Source: an uncultured Bilophila sp.
GTDB taxonomy: Bacteria > Desulfobacterota > Desulfovibrionia > Desulfovibrionales > Desulfovibrionaceae
NCBI GenBank assembly: GCA_910585945.1
Contig: CAJUHZ010000017.1
Span: forward strand, 1 to 49,395
Length of the DNA stretch: 49,395 nt
Direction: 5' to 3'
Made by a program: the position numbers and the translations under genes. Below the pieces are notes generated by a model that did no database searches, had not been told where the DNA came from, and saw only the letters and a list, made by a program, of their open reading frames with translations. Positions 8,615-17,255 of this stretch are shown here, piece after piece. Within the stretch, counting starts at the first letter, position 1. Each line of letters opens with the position of its first letter.

Positions 8615-9763
8615 TTACTTGGACTTGCGCAGTCCGTTGACAATTTCCTTCAGAGCCGCAACTTCCGCCTTCAGCGCCTCTATGCTTTCGTTCTGGAAAT
8701 AGTCGGACTTCCGAAGTTCATAGACCGTCTTGTACAGGCTGGACATTTCGGAGTTTTTGGGAACCGGCAGCCAGTTCAGGGTCCGTTCCAGAACCTTGTC
8801 CAGGTGGATCTTGAATTCGCACGCGCGTTTCGAGAACTCGCCGAAAATCTGCGCGAACTGCGGAGTGCCGAAGACCTTGACGAAGGAGTCTTCGTTGATC
8901 TTGAGCCACAGGTTGTAGAATTCCTTCATGGACTTCGGCTCACTGCCCTTGCCTACCATGTCCTGGTAGGCTTCGACCAGGGAGACCATGTTGTCCTTGG
9001 AGACGTCGGCCACGAGAGCGAGAAGCTCGGTCAGCGCGAGCATCATTCTGAAGAACGAGTCGAACTGGCTGAGGATTTCTTCGTTCTGTTCCTTGGTCAG
9101 GCCAAGTCCGGTGGCGCTGAAGAGCTTGCCGAAGGAGTCGTTGTACGCTTCGTTCAGGGCCTTGTACAAGGCGGCGTACGCGGACTGATCGCCCTTCAGG
9201 ATTTTCTGCATGTTTTCGGAAGTGCTTTTGCCGATTTCCGTCCAGGGGCGGATGAAGTCCTGACCAAGCCCTTCAAACTGCTTCATGAGCGCACGGGCCT
9301 GAGCCACCAGCGGGCGCATGGCTTCGGGCACGAAAGGCATCATGAAATCTTCGCTCAGCCGCTCGAAGGCCGCCCTGTTTTCGTCAAGGAACTTGATGAT
9401 TTCGTCGCGGGATTCAAACGGCCCTTTCCCGCTCAGCCTCTGCCAGATGCCGAACAGATCGGTGTAGGTCTTCCCGCCGTTCATCATCTTGTTGGCAATG
9501 TCGAAAGGCGTGTTGGACGTGTTGAAAAGATTGTACGACCAGGGGTAAAGCTTCATCAGCGGGCTTCCCATGAACTGATTCTGCCAGTTGGAGTACATAT
9601 CCTGGTACGTCTTCATCACAGCCGAGAGCGGGTTGCCCGCATTTTCGGCCGTGTCGGCGGATCCCTGCGCCGCTCCCTGCATCGTGTCCATCCAGTTCTT
9701 GACCATGTTCTGCTGAAACTCCAGACTTTTTTTCCAAAAGTCGTTCATGCCGAAATCATTCAT
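8615..9763 (-). CDS. phaE: Class III PHA synthase subunit PhaE
   Basis: The non-catalytic partner that activates class III PhaC at the polymer granule. About 382 residues, mostly helical, with the C-terminal heptad-rich segment expected for the family (LDKVLERTLNWLPVPKNSEM, then VYELRKSDYFQNESIEALKAE). I chose the ATG at 9763 (MNDFGMNDFWKKSLEFQQNM) because AAGGAGGG sits five bases upstream; the earlier in-frame start at 9796 has no such site. It is the first gene of phaE-phaC. Confidence 0.9.
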   Translation of the reverse strand: MNDFGMNDFWKKSLEFQQNMVKNWMDTMQGAAQGSADTAENAGNPLSAVMKTYQDMYSNWQNQFMGSPLMKLYPWSYNLFNTSNTPFDIANKMMNGGKTYTDLFGIWQRLSGKGPFESRDEIIKFLDENRAAFERLSEDFMMPFVPEAMRPLVAQARALMKQFEGLGQDFIRPWTEIGKSTSENMQKILKGDQSAYAALYKALNEAYNDSFGKLFSATGLGLTKEQNEEILSQFDSFFRMMLALTELLALVADVSKDNMVSLVEAYQDMVGKGSEPKSMKEFYNLWLKINEDSFVKVFGTPQFAQIFGEFSKRACEFKIHLDKVLERTLNWLPVPKNSEMSSLYKTVYELRKSDYFQNESIEALKAEVAALKEIVNGLRKSK

Positions 9764-10393
9764 TATAACCCTCCTTATCTGAATGTGTACAGGCATGCGG
9801 ATTGGGTAGGTGGAACTATGGATGCAACATTTCGGCAGAACACTTTTTCATTCGGTTTTTCATGAAACGCGCCAGCGCGCTCCACCGTAAAAAGCGATCC
9901 GCATATGTTCCATGCCATGACCAACTCTGCAAAAAATGGGGGGAGAAATGAAGAAAAAAGATGCCTTGAAGGCACTTCCTGCTGTTTGCGTTCCATCTTC
10001 CGGAACACTATGACAGTGTCGTGCCCTGAAGCAGTACGGCGAATGCCAGGTGTGACGAAACGCACAGAATCCATTCCGCGAGAATTGCGCGACAGAGAAT
10101 GGGAACTGGACGCCGTTCTGTTTTTCTCCCCGAAAAAACCTTAAAAGGAATTATCACTAGAGTCAATATTTATTATGAAAAATCATGAAAACTTGTTGCT
10201 GACCTTTTGTCCTGTTGGGAACATGCCGTTTTTTCTCTGGAAAAGAAATTTCTTGCGTTTTTGTAAGAAGTCTGACGACTCTCCAAAGCCGTTTCCGTAT
10301 AGCAATAGCGAAAAAAAGTGCGTTTTTGAATAAAAATGATGAACAGCGCATGATTTTTTTCACCAGGCGCGGCTTGGCGACGCCGCGCCGCGG
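9764..10393. other. Divergent intergenic region between phaE and hypF
   Basis: About 630 bp with no convincing gene. It must hold the promoters of phaE (-) and hypF (+). It is markedly AT-rich between 10140 and 10360. Just before the hypF start a perfect hairpin (GGCGCGGC, 8-base loop, GCCGCGCC) spans 10366-10389 and could cover the translation start. I saw no clear promoter consensus. Confidence 0.4.
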
Positions 10394-12934
10394 GTGTATC
10401 TTCAAGAAATGGAGCGAGACGGCTATCTCTTTTGCGGGCAGGTGCAGGGCGTGGGGTTTCGGCCCTTTGTGTACCGCGCGGCCCGGCAGCTTGGTCTGAC
10501 GGGCCTTGTGGGCAACACGTCCGAGGGCGTGCGGGTGGAGGTTCAGGGCGAACGCGCGTCTCTCGACGCTTTCGCCCGCGTTTTGGAGAATGACCTCCCT
10601 CCGCTTGCGCGCGTCACCTCACGGCAGCGCGTGCCTCTCCCGCTTCTGGCGGAGGAAAGCGGCTTCCGGATCGTCGGGAGTCGGGGGCGGGGCGGCCACA
10701 CCGTGCTTGTCAGCCCCGACGTCGCCACCTGCGACGCCTGCCTTGCCGATATCCGCGATCCGCGCAACCGTCGCTACGGCTACGCCTTCACCAATTGCAC
10801 CGACTGCGGCCCCCGCTACACGATCACCCGTTCCATTCCCTACGATCGCGCCGTGACGAGCATGAGCTGTTTTCCGCTCTGCCCCGTCTGTCGGGCCGAG
10901 TACGAGAATCCCAACGATCGCCGTTTCCACGCGCAGCCCAATGCGTGCCCGGCGTGCGGGCCGCGGCTTCGGCTTGTCGGGGGGGGCGTTCCTTCCGTTC
11001 CCTCCGGCGCGGGCGAACGGACGGATGCGGAGTGCATCGACTCTGCCGCACGGGCGCTGGCGCAGGGGCGGATTGCGGCGATCAAGGGGCTGGGCGGCTT
11101 TCTGCTGGCCTGTGACGCCCGCAATGTGGAGGCCGTGGCGGAACTGCGTCGACGCAAGCGCCGGCCGCACAAGGCCCTGGCCGTCATGGTCCGGGACATG
11201 GAAAGCGCACGCCGCATCGTCTGGCTGACGCCGGAGGAGGAAGCCCTCCTTGCCGGGCCGGAACGGCCGGTGGTGGTGGCGCGCCGCCGCGCCGCCGGGG
11301 CGGATGCGGACCCGCTGCCCCGGATCGTCGCGCCGGATGTGGACGATCTTGGCCTCATGCTTCCGTACACGCCGCTGCACCATCTCCTGCTGGACGCCTT
11401 TGCCCGGGAGACGTGCGCCGGGCCGGGCCGGAGCGGCGTCGCCGCGCTGATCATGACCTCGGGCAACGCGGGCGGGGAACCCATTGCCCTTGGCAACCGC
11501 GAGGCTTTGGAGCGACTGGCCGGCATTGCCGATCTTTTTCTGCTGCACAACAGGGATATCCTGATCCGCGCCGATGATTCGGTGATCCGCCTCCTGCCTC
11601 CTCTGGACGGCGCGCGTCCGGCGGATCGCCATTTCCTGCGGCGGGCGCGCGGCTTTGTGCCGAGGCCGGCGGATCTGGCTCCGCTCCGGCAGGGAGAGAG
11701 CCGCCCCGTGCTCGCGGTGGGGAGCGAACTGAAGAACACCCTGTGTCTGACCCGCGGCTGCGAGGCGTTTGTCAGCCAGCATGTGGGGGATATGAAGAAT
11801 CCCGAAACCTTCGCCTTTTTTCGGGAAACAGCGGCCCACCTCGCGTCGTTGCTTGAGGTGCGGCCCGAAGCCGTGGTGCGCGACGCGCACCCGGACGCCC
11901 TCTCGTCCGTTTTTGCCGAGGAGTACGGGCGCGCCCACGGCGTGCCGGTGCTGCGTCTCCAGCATCATTTCGCGCATATTTACAGCGTGTTGGCCGAGCA
12001 CGGGCACACCGGGCCGGCGGTCGGCCTGGCCCTGGACGGCACGGGGTACGGCGACGACGGCACGATCTGGGGCGGCGAGCTGCTTCTGGTTCATCCTGAT
12101 GCCGTGCGGCGGGAAGATCCTTCGCCGGGGCGACGGATTGGAAGATTCACGCCCTTCCCCCTGCCCGGCGGGGACATGGCCGTGCGGGAACCGTGGCGTC
12201 TGGCGCGCGCCCTGCTGACCCTGTGCGACAGCGATGCGTACGCCGGACGCCGCGGGGCGTTCCCTCCCGTCTGCCCCTCTGCTCCCCGGGCGATCTCTCG
12301 GGCGGAGTGTCCGGGAGGGACGGCGGCGTCCCATGCGGCAGTAGCCGAACTGGTGCGGGCCGATCTGGCGCGGCGCGGGCGCGGAGAGCGGGGCCTCATG
12401 CCCTGGACTTCCAGTTGCGGGCGGCTGTTTGACGCTGTTTCCGCCCTGCTTGGCCTGTGTGACGTGATCAGCTATGAAGGGCAGGCCGCCATTCGGCTGG
12501 AACAGGCTCAGGACAGGGATCGGGCCGGATCATCATGGGACGGGAACGGCGTCTCGGACGATCTGACGGCCTGCGACGCGCCCCTTGTGCGGCGCGAAGG
12601 TGGGGACGGCCTGTTTGAGCTTGACGCGCCCGGCCTTTTCCTCCGGGTGCTGCATCTGCGCCGGGGCGGATGCTCCGTGGGAGAAACGGCGCGCCGTTTT
12701 CATCTGATGCTGGCGGAAAGTCTCGCGGATCTGGCGGCCGCCGGGGCCGCGGCCGCTGGCGTCGGCGTGGTGGCGCTTTCCGGCGGGGTGCTGCACAACG
12801 TGACTCTGGCGCGGCATGTGCCGGAAGCCCTTCGCCGCCGGGGCCTGACGCCGCTTGCGCACAGGGATCTTCCACCCGGCGACGGCGGCCTCTGCCTTGG
12901 TCAGGCCGATTGGGCGCGCCGGGTTCTGAAGTGA
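10394..12934 (+). CDS. hypF: Carbamoyltransferase HypF, [NiFe]-hydrogenase maturation
   Basis: HypF turns carbamoyl phosphate into a carbamoyl adenylate and passes it to HypE, giving the cyanide ligands of the [NiFe] centre. Domains in order: acylphosphatase (residues about 10-95, GQVQGVGFRPFVYRAA); two C-x2-C zinc-finger pairs (CDACLADI and CTDCGP, then CPVCRAEY and CPACGP); a YrdC-like domain (about 210-400, KGLGGFLLACDA, RRPHKALAVMV, IMTSGNAGGEPI); and a Kae1-like carbamoyltransferase domain (about 450-845, LQHHFAHIYSVL, ALDGTGYGDDGTIWGGE, ALSGGVLHN). The full 846 residues is slightly above average. Start may be GTG 10394 or ATG 10409; neither has a good ribosome site, and a hairpin precedes both. 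No other hyp genes are nearby. Confidence 0.95.
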   Translation: MYLQEMERDGYLFCGQVQGVGFRPFVYRAARQLGLTGLVGNTSEGVRVEVQGERASLDAFARVLENDLPPLARVTSRQRVPLPLLAEESGFRIVGSRGRGGHTVLVSPDVATCDACLADIRDPRNRRYGYAFTNCTDCGPRYTITRSIPYDRAVTSMSCFPLCPVCRAEYENPNDRRFHAQPNACPACGPRLRLVGGGVPSVPSGAGERTDAECIDSAARALAQGRIAAIKGLGGFLLACDARNVEAVAELRRRKRRPHKALAVMVRDMESARRIVWLTPEEEALLAGPERPVVVARRRAAGADADPLPRIVAPDVDDLGLMLPYTPLHHLLLDAFARETCAGPGRSGVAALIMTSGNAGGEPIALGNREALERLAGIADLFLLHNRDILIRADDSVIRLLPPLDGARPADRHFLRRARGFVPRPADLAPLRQGESRPVLAVGSELKNTLCLTRGCEAFVSQHVGDMKNPETFAFFRETAAHLASLLEVRPEAVVRDAHPDALSSVFAEEYGRAHGVPVLRLQHHFAHIYSVLAEHGHTGPAVGLALDGTGYGDDGTIWGGELLLVHPDAVRREDPSPGRRIGRFTPFPLPGGDMAVREPWRLARALLTLCDSDAYAGRRGAFPPVCPSAPRAISRAECPGGTAASHAAVAELVRADLARRGRGERGLMPWTSSCGRLFDAVSALLGLCDVISYEGQAAIRLEQAQDRDRAGSSWDGNGVSDDLTACDAPLVRREGGDGLFELDAPGLFLRVLHLRRGGCSVGETARRFHLMLAESLADLAAAGAAAAGVGVVALSGGVLHNVTLARHVPEALRRRGLTPLAHRDLPPGDGGLCLGQADWARRVLK

Positions 12935-13096
12935 ACATGGGGCGCTGCCCCACACGCCGCCAGGGGGAAGGATTTCTCCCGCTCCTCCCCGGGATGCGTT
13001 TCCCGAAGGTCGTCGCAGGGCAGGGCTTCAATGATCCTCATGATCCGGTTCAGGCCGAAGTATACAATGAGTTGAAAAGACATGGAGAATGTTTGC

Positions 13097-13948
13097 ATGG
13101 CGACGGATTCCCGCCTGAGCCGGCTTGCGGCCGTTCTGCGCGGGATCGCGGCGCAAGGTCCGGTCTTCATCGCCTATTCCGGCGGTCTGGACAGCCGCTT
13201 TCTGGCTCATGCGGCGCGGTTGACCGGCATCACGCCCACGCTCCTGCATGTTGCGGGGCCGCATGTGCCCGCGCGCGAGAGCGGGCAGGCGGCGGCGCGC
13301 GCCGGCCGCATGGGGTTGCCGTTGCGCATTGTGCCTGTGGACCCGCTGGAGACGCCGGAAGTGCGCGCCAACGGCAGGGAACGCTGCTACTTCTGCAAGC
13401 GGGCGCTGTTTGCGCGGCTCTCGGGCGAAGCGCGCGCCGTGGCCGAGGCCGGGGAGCCTGTGCTCTGTGACGGCTCCAACGCCTCGGATCGCCGGGGCTA
13501 TCGGCCCGGCCTGCGCGCCCTGGCCGAGCTTGGCGTCCGTTCCCCGCTGGCCCAGGCCGGACTGGAAAAGCCGGAGATCCGCGAACTGGCCGCCCTGAGC
13601 GGGCTGGAAGCGCCGGATCAGCCGTCCCGTCCCTGCCTGCTGACTCGCTTTGCCTACGGCGTGCAGCCCACGCCGGACCTGCTTGCCCGCGTGGACGCGG
13701 CGGAACTGGCTGTGGAGGAAAGCTGGCTGACCATGCAACCCCCGGATGCCGCCCCGCCTGCCGTGCCGGTTCCCGAGTACCGGGTTCGTCTGGCGGGTGG
13801 GGATCTTGTGCTGCAAATGGCCCTGCCGCCGGAACGCGAGGCGGCGTTCATGGCCGCTCTGAACGCCCGTCTGGCCGCTCTCGGTCTGCCCGCGCCGCTG
13901 CTGGCGGCTGGAGAGGCCGTCAGCGGCTATTTTGACCGCCGTGCCTGA
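13097..13948 (+). CDS. larE: LarE-like ATP-dependent sacrificial sulfur transferase
   Basis: PP-loop ATP pyrophosphatase family. LarE adenylates and thiolates pyridinium dicarboxylate during synthesis of the nickel-pincer cofactor of lactate racemase-type enzymes. Seen here: PP-loop AYSGGLDSRF (SGGLDS at residues 28-33), C97-x2-C100 in RCYFCKRALF, the LarE signature DGSNASDRRGYRPG, and C180 in PSRPCLLTRFAYG at the position of the sacrificial cysteine. Its 283 residues match the family. ATG 13097 is chosen because GGAG lies about eight bases upstream; ATG 13082 is an alternative. It overlaps the next gene by 17 bases. No larA, larB or larC is in the window, so the pathway link is by family only. 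Confidence 0.85.
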   Translation: MATDSRLSRLAAVLRGIAAQGPVFIAYSGGLDSRFLAHAARLTGITPTLLHVAGPHVPARESGQAAARAGRMGLPLRIVPVDPLETPEVRANGRERCYFCKRALFARLSGEARAVAEAGEPVLCDGSNASDRRGYRPGLRALAELGVRSPLAQAGLEKPEIRELAALSGLEAPDQPSRPCLLTRFAYGVQPTPDLLARVDAAELAVEESWLTMQPPDAAPPAVPVPEYRVRLAGGDLVLQMALPPEREAAFMAALNARLAALGLPAPLLAAGEAVSGYFDRRA

Positions 13949-14687
13949 TCCGCGCGCCGCCGGGGCGCTTCCCGCGGGTCTGGTCCGGCCGGAGGGCGCG
14001 TACAGGGGCGGCGCGGACGCCGTATGGCTGGCCGACTTCGCGCGGGCCGCCGTGGCCGGCCGGCGGACGGGGCGCTTTGTCGATCTTGGCGTGGGATGCG
14101 GCACGGCCGGCCTGGCCTTTCTGCAGGCGGGCGGCGAGGGCGACGCCTGGATCGGGAGCGGACTGGATATCGATCCGGATCTGGTCGCAGCGGCGGAAAG
14201 CAATGCCCGCCTGCTTGGTCATGCCGGGCGCTTTCGATCCGCCGTGGTTGACGTGACCGATCCGGAGGCGCTTGCACTGTGGCGACGCGGCGCGCACGAT
14301 CCGGAGTCCGGCGGTTTCGATCTGGTTCTGAGCAACCCGCCCTGGCGGCTGGAGGGACAGGGCAGGGTTCCGCCTTCGCCGGCGCGGCGGCGCGCGCTGT
14401 TCGGCACGCCCGATACCCTTCCGGCCTTTGCCCGTGCGGCGGCCCTGCTGCTCGCTCCGGGGGGGCGTTTTGCCTGCGTTGTGGGAGCGGCGCGGATCGC
14501 GGACTGCGCTGTCGCTCTGGCGGCGGCCGGATTGACGCCGCGTCGCCTGCGCTGCATACACCCGCGGGCTGACGCGCCCGCCATGCTCGCCCTGTTTGAA
14601 GCTTTCAGGGAAAACCCGCCCCGTGCGGGGCTGCTTGCCGTTGACGCGCCGTTGATCGTCCGGCCGGGGCAGGCTCCGTCGTCTTGA
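13932..14687 (+). CDS. tRNA1(Val) adenine-N6-methyltransferase-like protein (TrmN6 family)
   Basis: A class I SAM-dependent methyltransferase. The SAM-binding loop is VDLGVGCGTAGLAFL (residues about 49-63), the acidic ribose-binding residue lies in GLDIDPDLV, and the catalytic NPPW motif is in DLVLSNPPWRLEG, typical of enzymes methylating exocyclic amino groups of adenine. TrmN6 (YfiC) modifies A37 of tRNA-Val. The gene starts inside the end of larE (TTG 13932, or GTG 13941), indicating translational coupling. The family call is firm; the exact substrate is inferred, and another N6-adenine or N5-glutamine substrate is possible. Confidence 0.7.
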   Translation: MTAVPDPRAAGALPAGLVRPEGAYRGGADAVWLADFARAAVAGRRTGRFVDLGVGCGTAGLAFLQAGGEGDAWIGSGLDIDPDLVAAAESNARLLGHAGRFRSAVVDVTDPEALALWRRGAHDPESGGFDLVLSNPPWRLEGQGRVPPSPARRRALFGTPDTLPAFARAAALLLAPGGRFACVVGAARIADCAVALAAAGLTPRRLRCIHPRADAPAMLALFEAFRENPPRAGLLAVDAPLIVRPGQAPSS

Positions 14688-14781
14688 GCAAAGATGGAGC
14701 GGAACACCGCCGGGCGGCGCCCCGCAAAACGATTCGACAACAGATGAAGAAACGGGTATCCTGCAAGAAGGGAGGTTCGTT

Positions 14782-15180
14782 ATGCTGCTCTTCGATACCG
14801 GGAGAAGGCTCGAAAAGGCGTTCACGGCCGAACAGTTTGACGCTCTTGTCGAAGTGCTCGAAAGGCGGGAAGACAAGGCCGCCACACGGGAAGACCTGCG
14901 GGAAAGCGAATTGCGGACGCAGCTTGAGATTGAAAAGACCCGCTCCGAACTCCAGACGGAGATCGAACGGGTTCGCGCTGAACTCAAGACGGATATTGAA
15001 AAACTCCGAACCGAACTCAAGACGGATATTGAAAAACTCCGCGCCGAACTCAAGACGGACATTGAGAAGGTTCGGGGGGAAGTGGAGAGAGTCAAATACG
15101 ATCTGCTCAAATGGCAGATCGCCGGCTGGCTGGCTCTTGTTGCGGTCATGGCGAAGGGGTTCAACTGGCTTGGCTTTTGA
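14782..15180 (+). CDS. Small coiled-coil membrane protein, DUF1640/CCDC90-like
   Basis: 132 residues. The first 40 look like the N-terminal head of DUF1640 proteins (LEKAFTAEQFDALVEVLERR). Residues about 50-105 are a regular 11-residue repeat (RAELKTDIEKL, RTELKTDIEKL, RAELKTDIEKV), also visible as nearly identical 33-bp tandem repeats in the DNA. A C-terminal membrane segment follows (WQIAGWLALVAVMAKGFNWL). A strong ribosome site (GGGAGG) precedes the ATG by six bases. The function of such tail-anchored coiled-coil proteins in bacteria is not established. A terminator follows directly, so the gene probably has its own transcript or ends the larE unit. Confidence 0.75.
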   Translation: MLLFDTGRRLEKAFTAEQFDALVEVLERREDKAATREDLRESELRTQLEIEKTRSELQTEIERVRAELKTDIEKLRTELKTDIEKLRAELKTDIEKVRGEVERVKYDLLKWQIAGWLALVAVMAKGFNWLGF

Positions 15181-15200
15181 ACCGGCGCGGGCGCTTTTCC

Positions 15201-15231
15201 GCCCCCTGTTTCAGGGGGCTTTTTGTTTTTT
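15201..15231 (+). terminator. Intrinsic terminator after the coiled-coil gene
   Basis: Stem GCCCCCT / AGGGGGC with loop GTTTC, followed by TTTTTGTTTTTT. It separates the hypF-larE block from the flagellar cluster. Confidence 0.85.
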
Positions 15232-15258
15232 GGCATCTTTCTTGCTTGATTTTTCGAC

Positions 15259-16047
15259 ATGGATGTTTTCAACTTCTCCCCGGATATTTATCTCGGCTTT
15301 CTGCTGACGTTCATCAGGATCAGTCTGATTCTCTTCATGCTCCCCGTGTTTGACGTGGAGGGGCTGCCGGCGCCGTGGAAGGCAGCGATGTGCATGATCC
15401 TGACGCTGGCGCTGTTTCCGTCCATAGGTTTGTCGGCCGCGCATTTGCCGGCGCATCCCTTTGCCCTGGCCGTTCTTGTTCTGGGTGAGGTGGTCCTCGG
15501 GGTTGTGCTGGGGATGTCGGTGCGCTTTTTTTTCGCCGGCATTCAGTCGGGAGGGGAAGTCCTGGCCATGCAGATGGGGTTTTCCATGATCACGCTGGCC
15601 GATCCGCTGTCGGGCAACAATACGGGGCTTGTGGCGCACTTTTTGTACATGGTGGCCACGCTGACCTTTCTGGCGCTGGATGGTCATCTTTATCTGCTCA
15701 AGGCGTTCGCCGGCACGTTTCAGATCGTTCCGCCCGGAGGGCTGACCATCAGGGGGGTGCTCCTGCCCGAGATCATCAGATTGTCGTCCATGGTGTTCAC
15801 CTTTGGCGTGCGCATTGCCGCGCCGGTCATGGCCGCTCTTTTTCTGACCGAAGTGGCTCTGGGGCTTTTGGCGCGGACAGCGCCGCAGATGCACATCATG
15901 GATATCGGCTTTCCCTTGAAGATCGCCGTGGGCTTTTTCTTTGTCGGGCTGCTTTTCGTCATCATTTCAAACGAAAGCCGGAGTTTCATCGACGGCATTG
16001 CGCCCATGTTCCACAATCTTCTCAAGGTGATGGCTCCGGCATCCTGA
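15259..16047 (+). CDS. fliR: Flagellar type III export protein FliR
   Basis: A membrane subunit of the flagellar export gate, acting with FliP, FliQ, FlhA and FlhB in the inner membrane at the basal body. 262 residues with six or more hydrophobic segments. Family hallmarks include the N-terminal FLLTFIRISLILFMLPVF, the FAGIQSGGEVLAMQMGFSM segment, and LTEVALGLLARTAPQMHIMDIGFPLKI. It is the first gene of a run fliR-flhB-flhA-flhF. No good ribosome site is visible before the ATG. Confidence 0.93.
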   Translation: MDVFNFSPDIYLGFLLTFIRISLILFMLPVFDVEGLPAPWKAAMCMILTLALFPSIGLSAAHLPAHPFALAVLVLGEVVLGVVLGMSVRFFFAGIQSGGEVLAMQMGFSMITLADPLSGNNTGLVAHFLYMVATLTFLALDGHLYLLKAFAGTFQIVPPGGLTIRGVLLPEIIRLSSMVFTFGVRIAAPVMAALFLTEVALGLLARTAPQMHIMDIGFPLKIAVGFFFVGLLFVIISNESRSFIDGIAPMFHNLLKVMAPAS

Positions 16048-16084
16048 ACCTTGCGCTCCTCAACCCGGGCGCTGACCCACTGTC

Positions 16085-17173
16085 ATGGCGAACAAAGATC
16101 CGAGCAGAACAGAACGAGCCACGCCGAAACGGCGCAACAAGGCGAGATCGGAAGGCAACGTCCCGAAGTCGATGGAGGTGACCAAGGCCGTCACCACCCT
16201 GTGCGGCATGGCGGCGATTGTGCTGTATTCCGGCGTCATGGCCGATCACCTTGAGCAGTTGTTCCGCTATTTCATGACGGAATCGTTCACGCTTGTGATC
16301 AACGCGAAGACGCTGCACGATCTGCTCACGTTCCTTGCCAAGGAACTGGCGATCCTCCTTCTGCCCATTCTGCTTTGCGTCGCGTTCGGGGCATTCCTGT
16401 CCCTGAGGATGCAGATCGGCAAACTCTGGACCACCAAGGTTTTCAAGTTCAGATGGGACCGCTTCAACATCATCAACGCGCTCAAGAGGATGTTCGCCTC
16501 TCCCGAGACCTTTGTGCGGCTGTTCAGGAGCCTTTTGCAGGCCGTGATCATCGGGATCATTCCGTTCGTGCTCATCCGGCGGGAGTTTGAAAACTTCCTG
16601 CCTCTTTACTATGCCAATGCTCAGGGCGTGGTCGTCTACATGCTCACGACGGGTTTCAAGATCGTGCTGTACACGCTCATTCCAATGGGGGTGATCGCCG
16701 CGGCGGATCTCTTCTACACGCGCTGGAACTATGAAGAAAACCTCAAGATGACGAAAAACGAAGTCAAGGACGAGGCCAGACAGGCGGAAGGCGACCCGAA
16801 GATCAAGCAGCAGCAGCGCCAGAAGATGATGCAGATGACCGCGCGGCGCATGATGAAGGACGTGCCCCGGGCCGACGTGGTGATCACCAACCCCACGCAC
16901 ATTGCGGTGGCCCTTCGCTACAATTCGCTTGAAGCGCCCGCGCCTGTGGTGCTGGCCATGGGCGCGGACAGAATGGCGGAAAGAATCAAGGAAGTCGCGC
17001 GGGAACACAATATCCCCATCCGCGAGAATGTGCCTCTGGCACGCGCTTTGTATAAGAGCGTGCGAGTGGGCGACATGATTCCGGAAGAACTGTACAAGGC
17101 CGTGGCCTCCGTGCTTGCCAGCGTGTGGCGGGCCAAGGGCAAAAAACCGGCGGACAGGGCTGTTCGGCCGTAG
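16085..17173 (+). CDS. flhB: Flagellar export switch protein FlhB
   Basis: Controls the switch of export specificity from rod/hook to filament proteins. 362 residues: an N-terminal basic region (RTERATPKRRNKARSEGNVPKS), four membrane segments to about residue 215, and a cytoplasmic domain. The autocleavage motif NPTH is intact at residues 269-272 (VVITNPTHIAVALRY). The C-terminal ENVPLARALYKSV is also typical. It lies 37 bases after fliR in the same direction. Confidence 0.95.
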   Translation: MANKDPSRTERATPKRRNKARSEGNVPKSMEVTKAVTTLCGMAAIVLYSGVMADHLEQLFRYFMTESFTLVINAKTLHDLLTFLAKELAILLLPILLCVAFGAFLSLRMQIGKLWTTKVFKFRWDRFNIINALKRMFASPETFVRLFRSLLQAVIIGIIPFVLIRREFENFLPLYYANAQGVVVYMLTTGFKIVLYTLIPMGVIAAADLFYTRWNYEENLKMTKNEVKDEARQAEGDPKIKQQQRQKMMQMTARRMMKDVPRADVVITNPTHIAVALRYNSLEAPAPVVLAMGADRMAERIKEVAREHNIPIRENVPLARALYKSVRVGDMIPEELYKAVASVLASVWRAKGKKPADRAVRP

Positions 17174-17255
17174 CGGCGGCAAGCGGACGCTGGCGTTCGT
17201 TTTCCCCGGCGCGTCGGACTCCTGACAACGCCAGGCAAAAAGAGGTGTCAAGATT

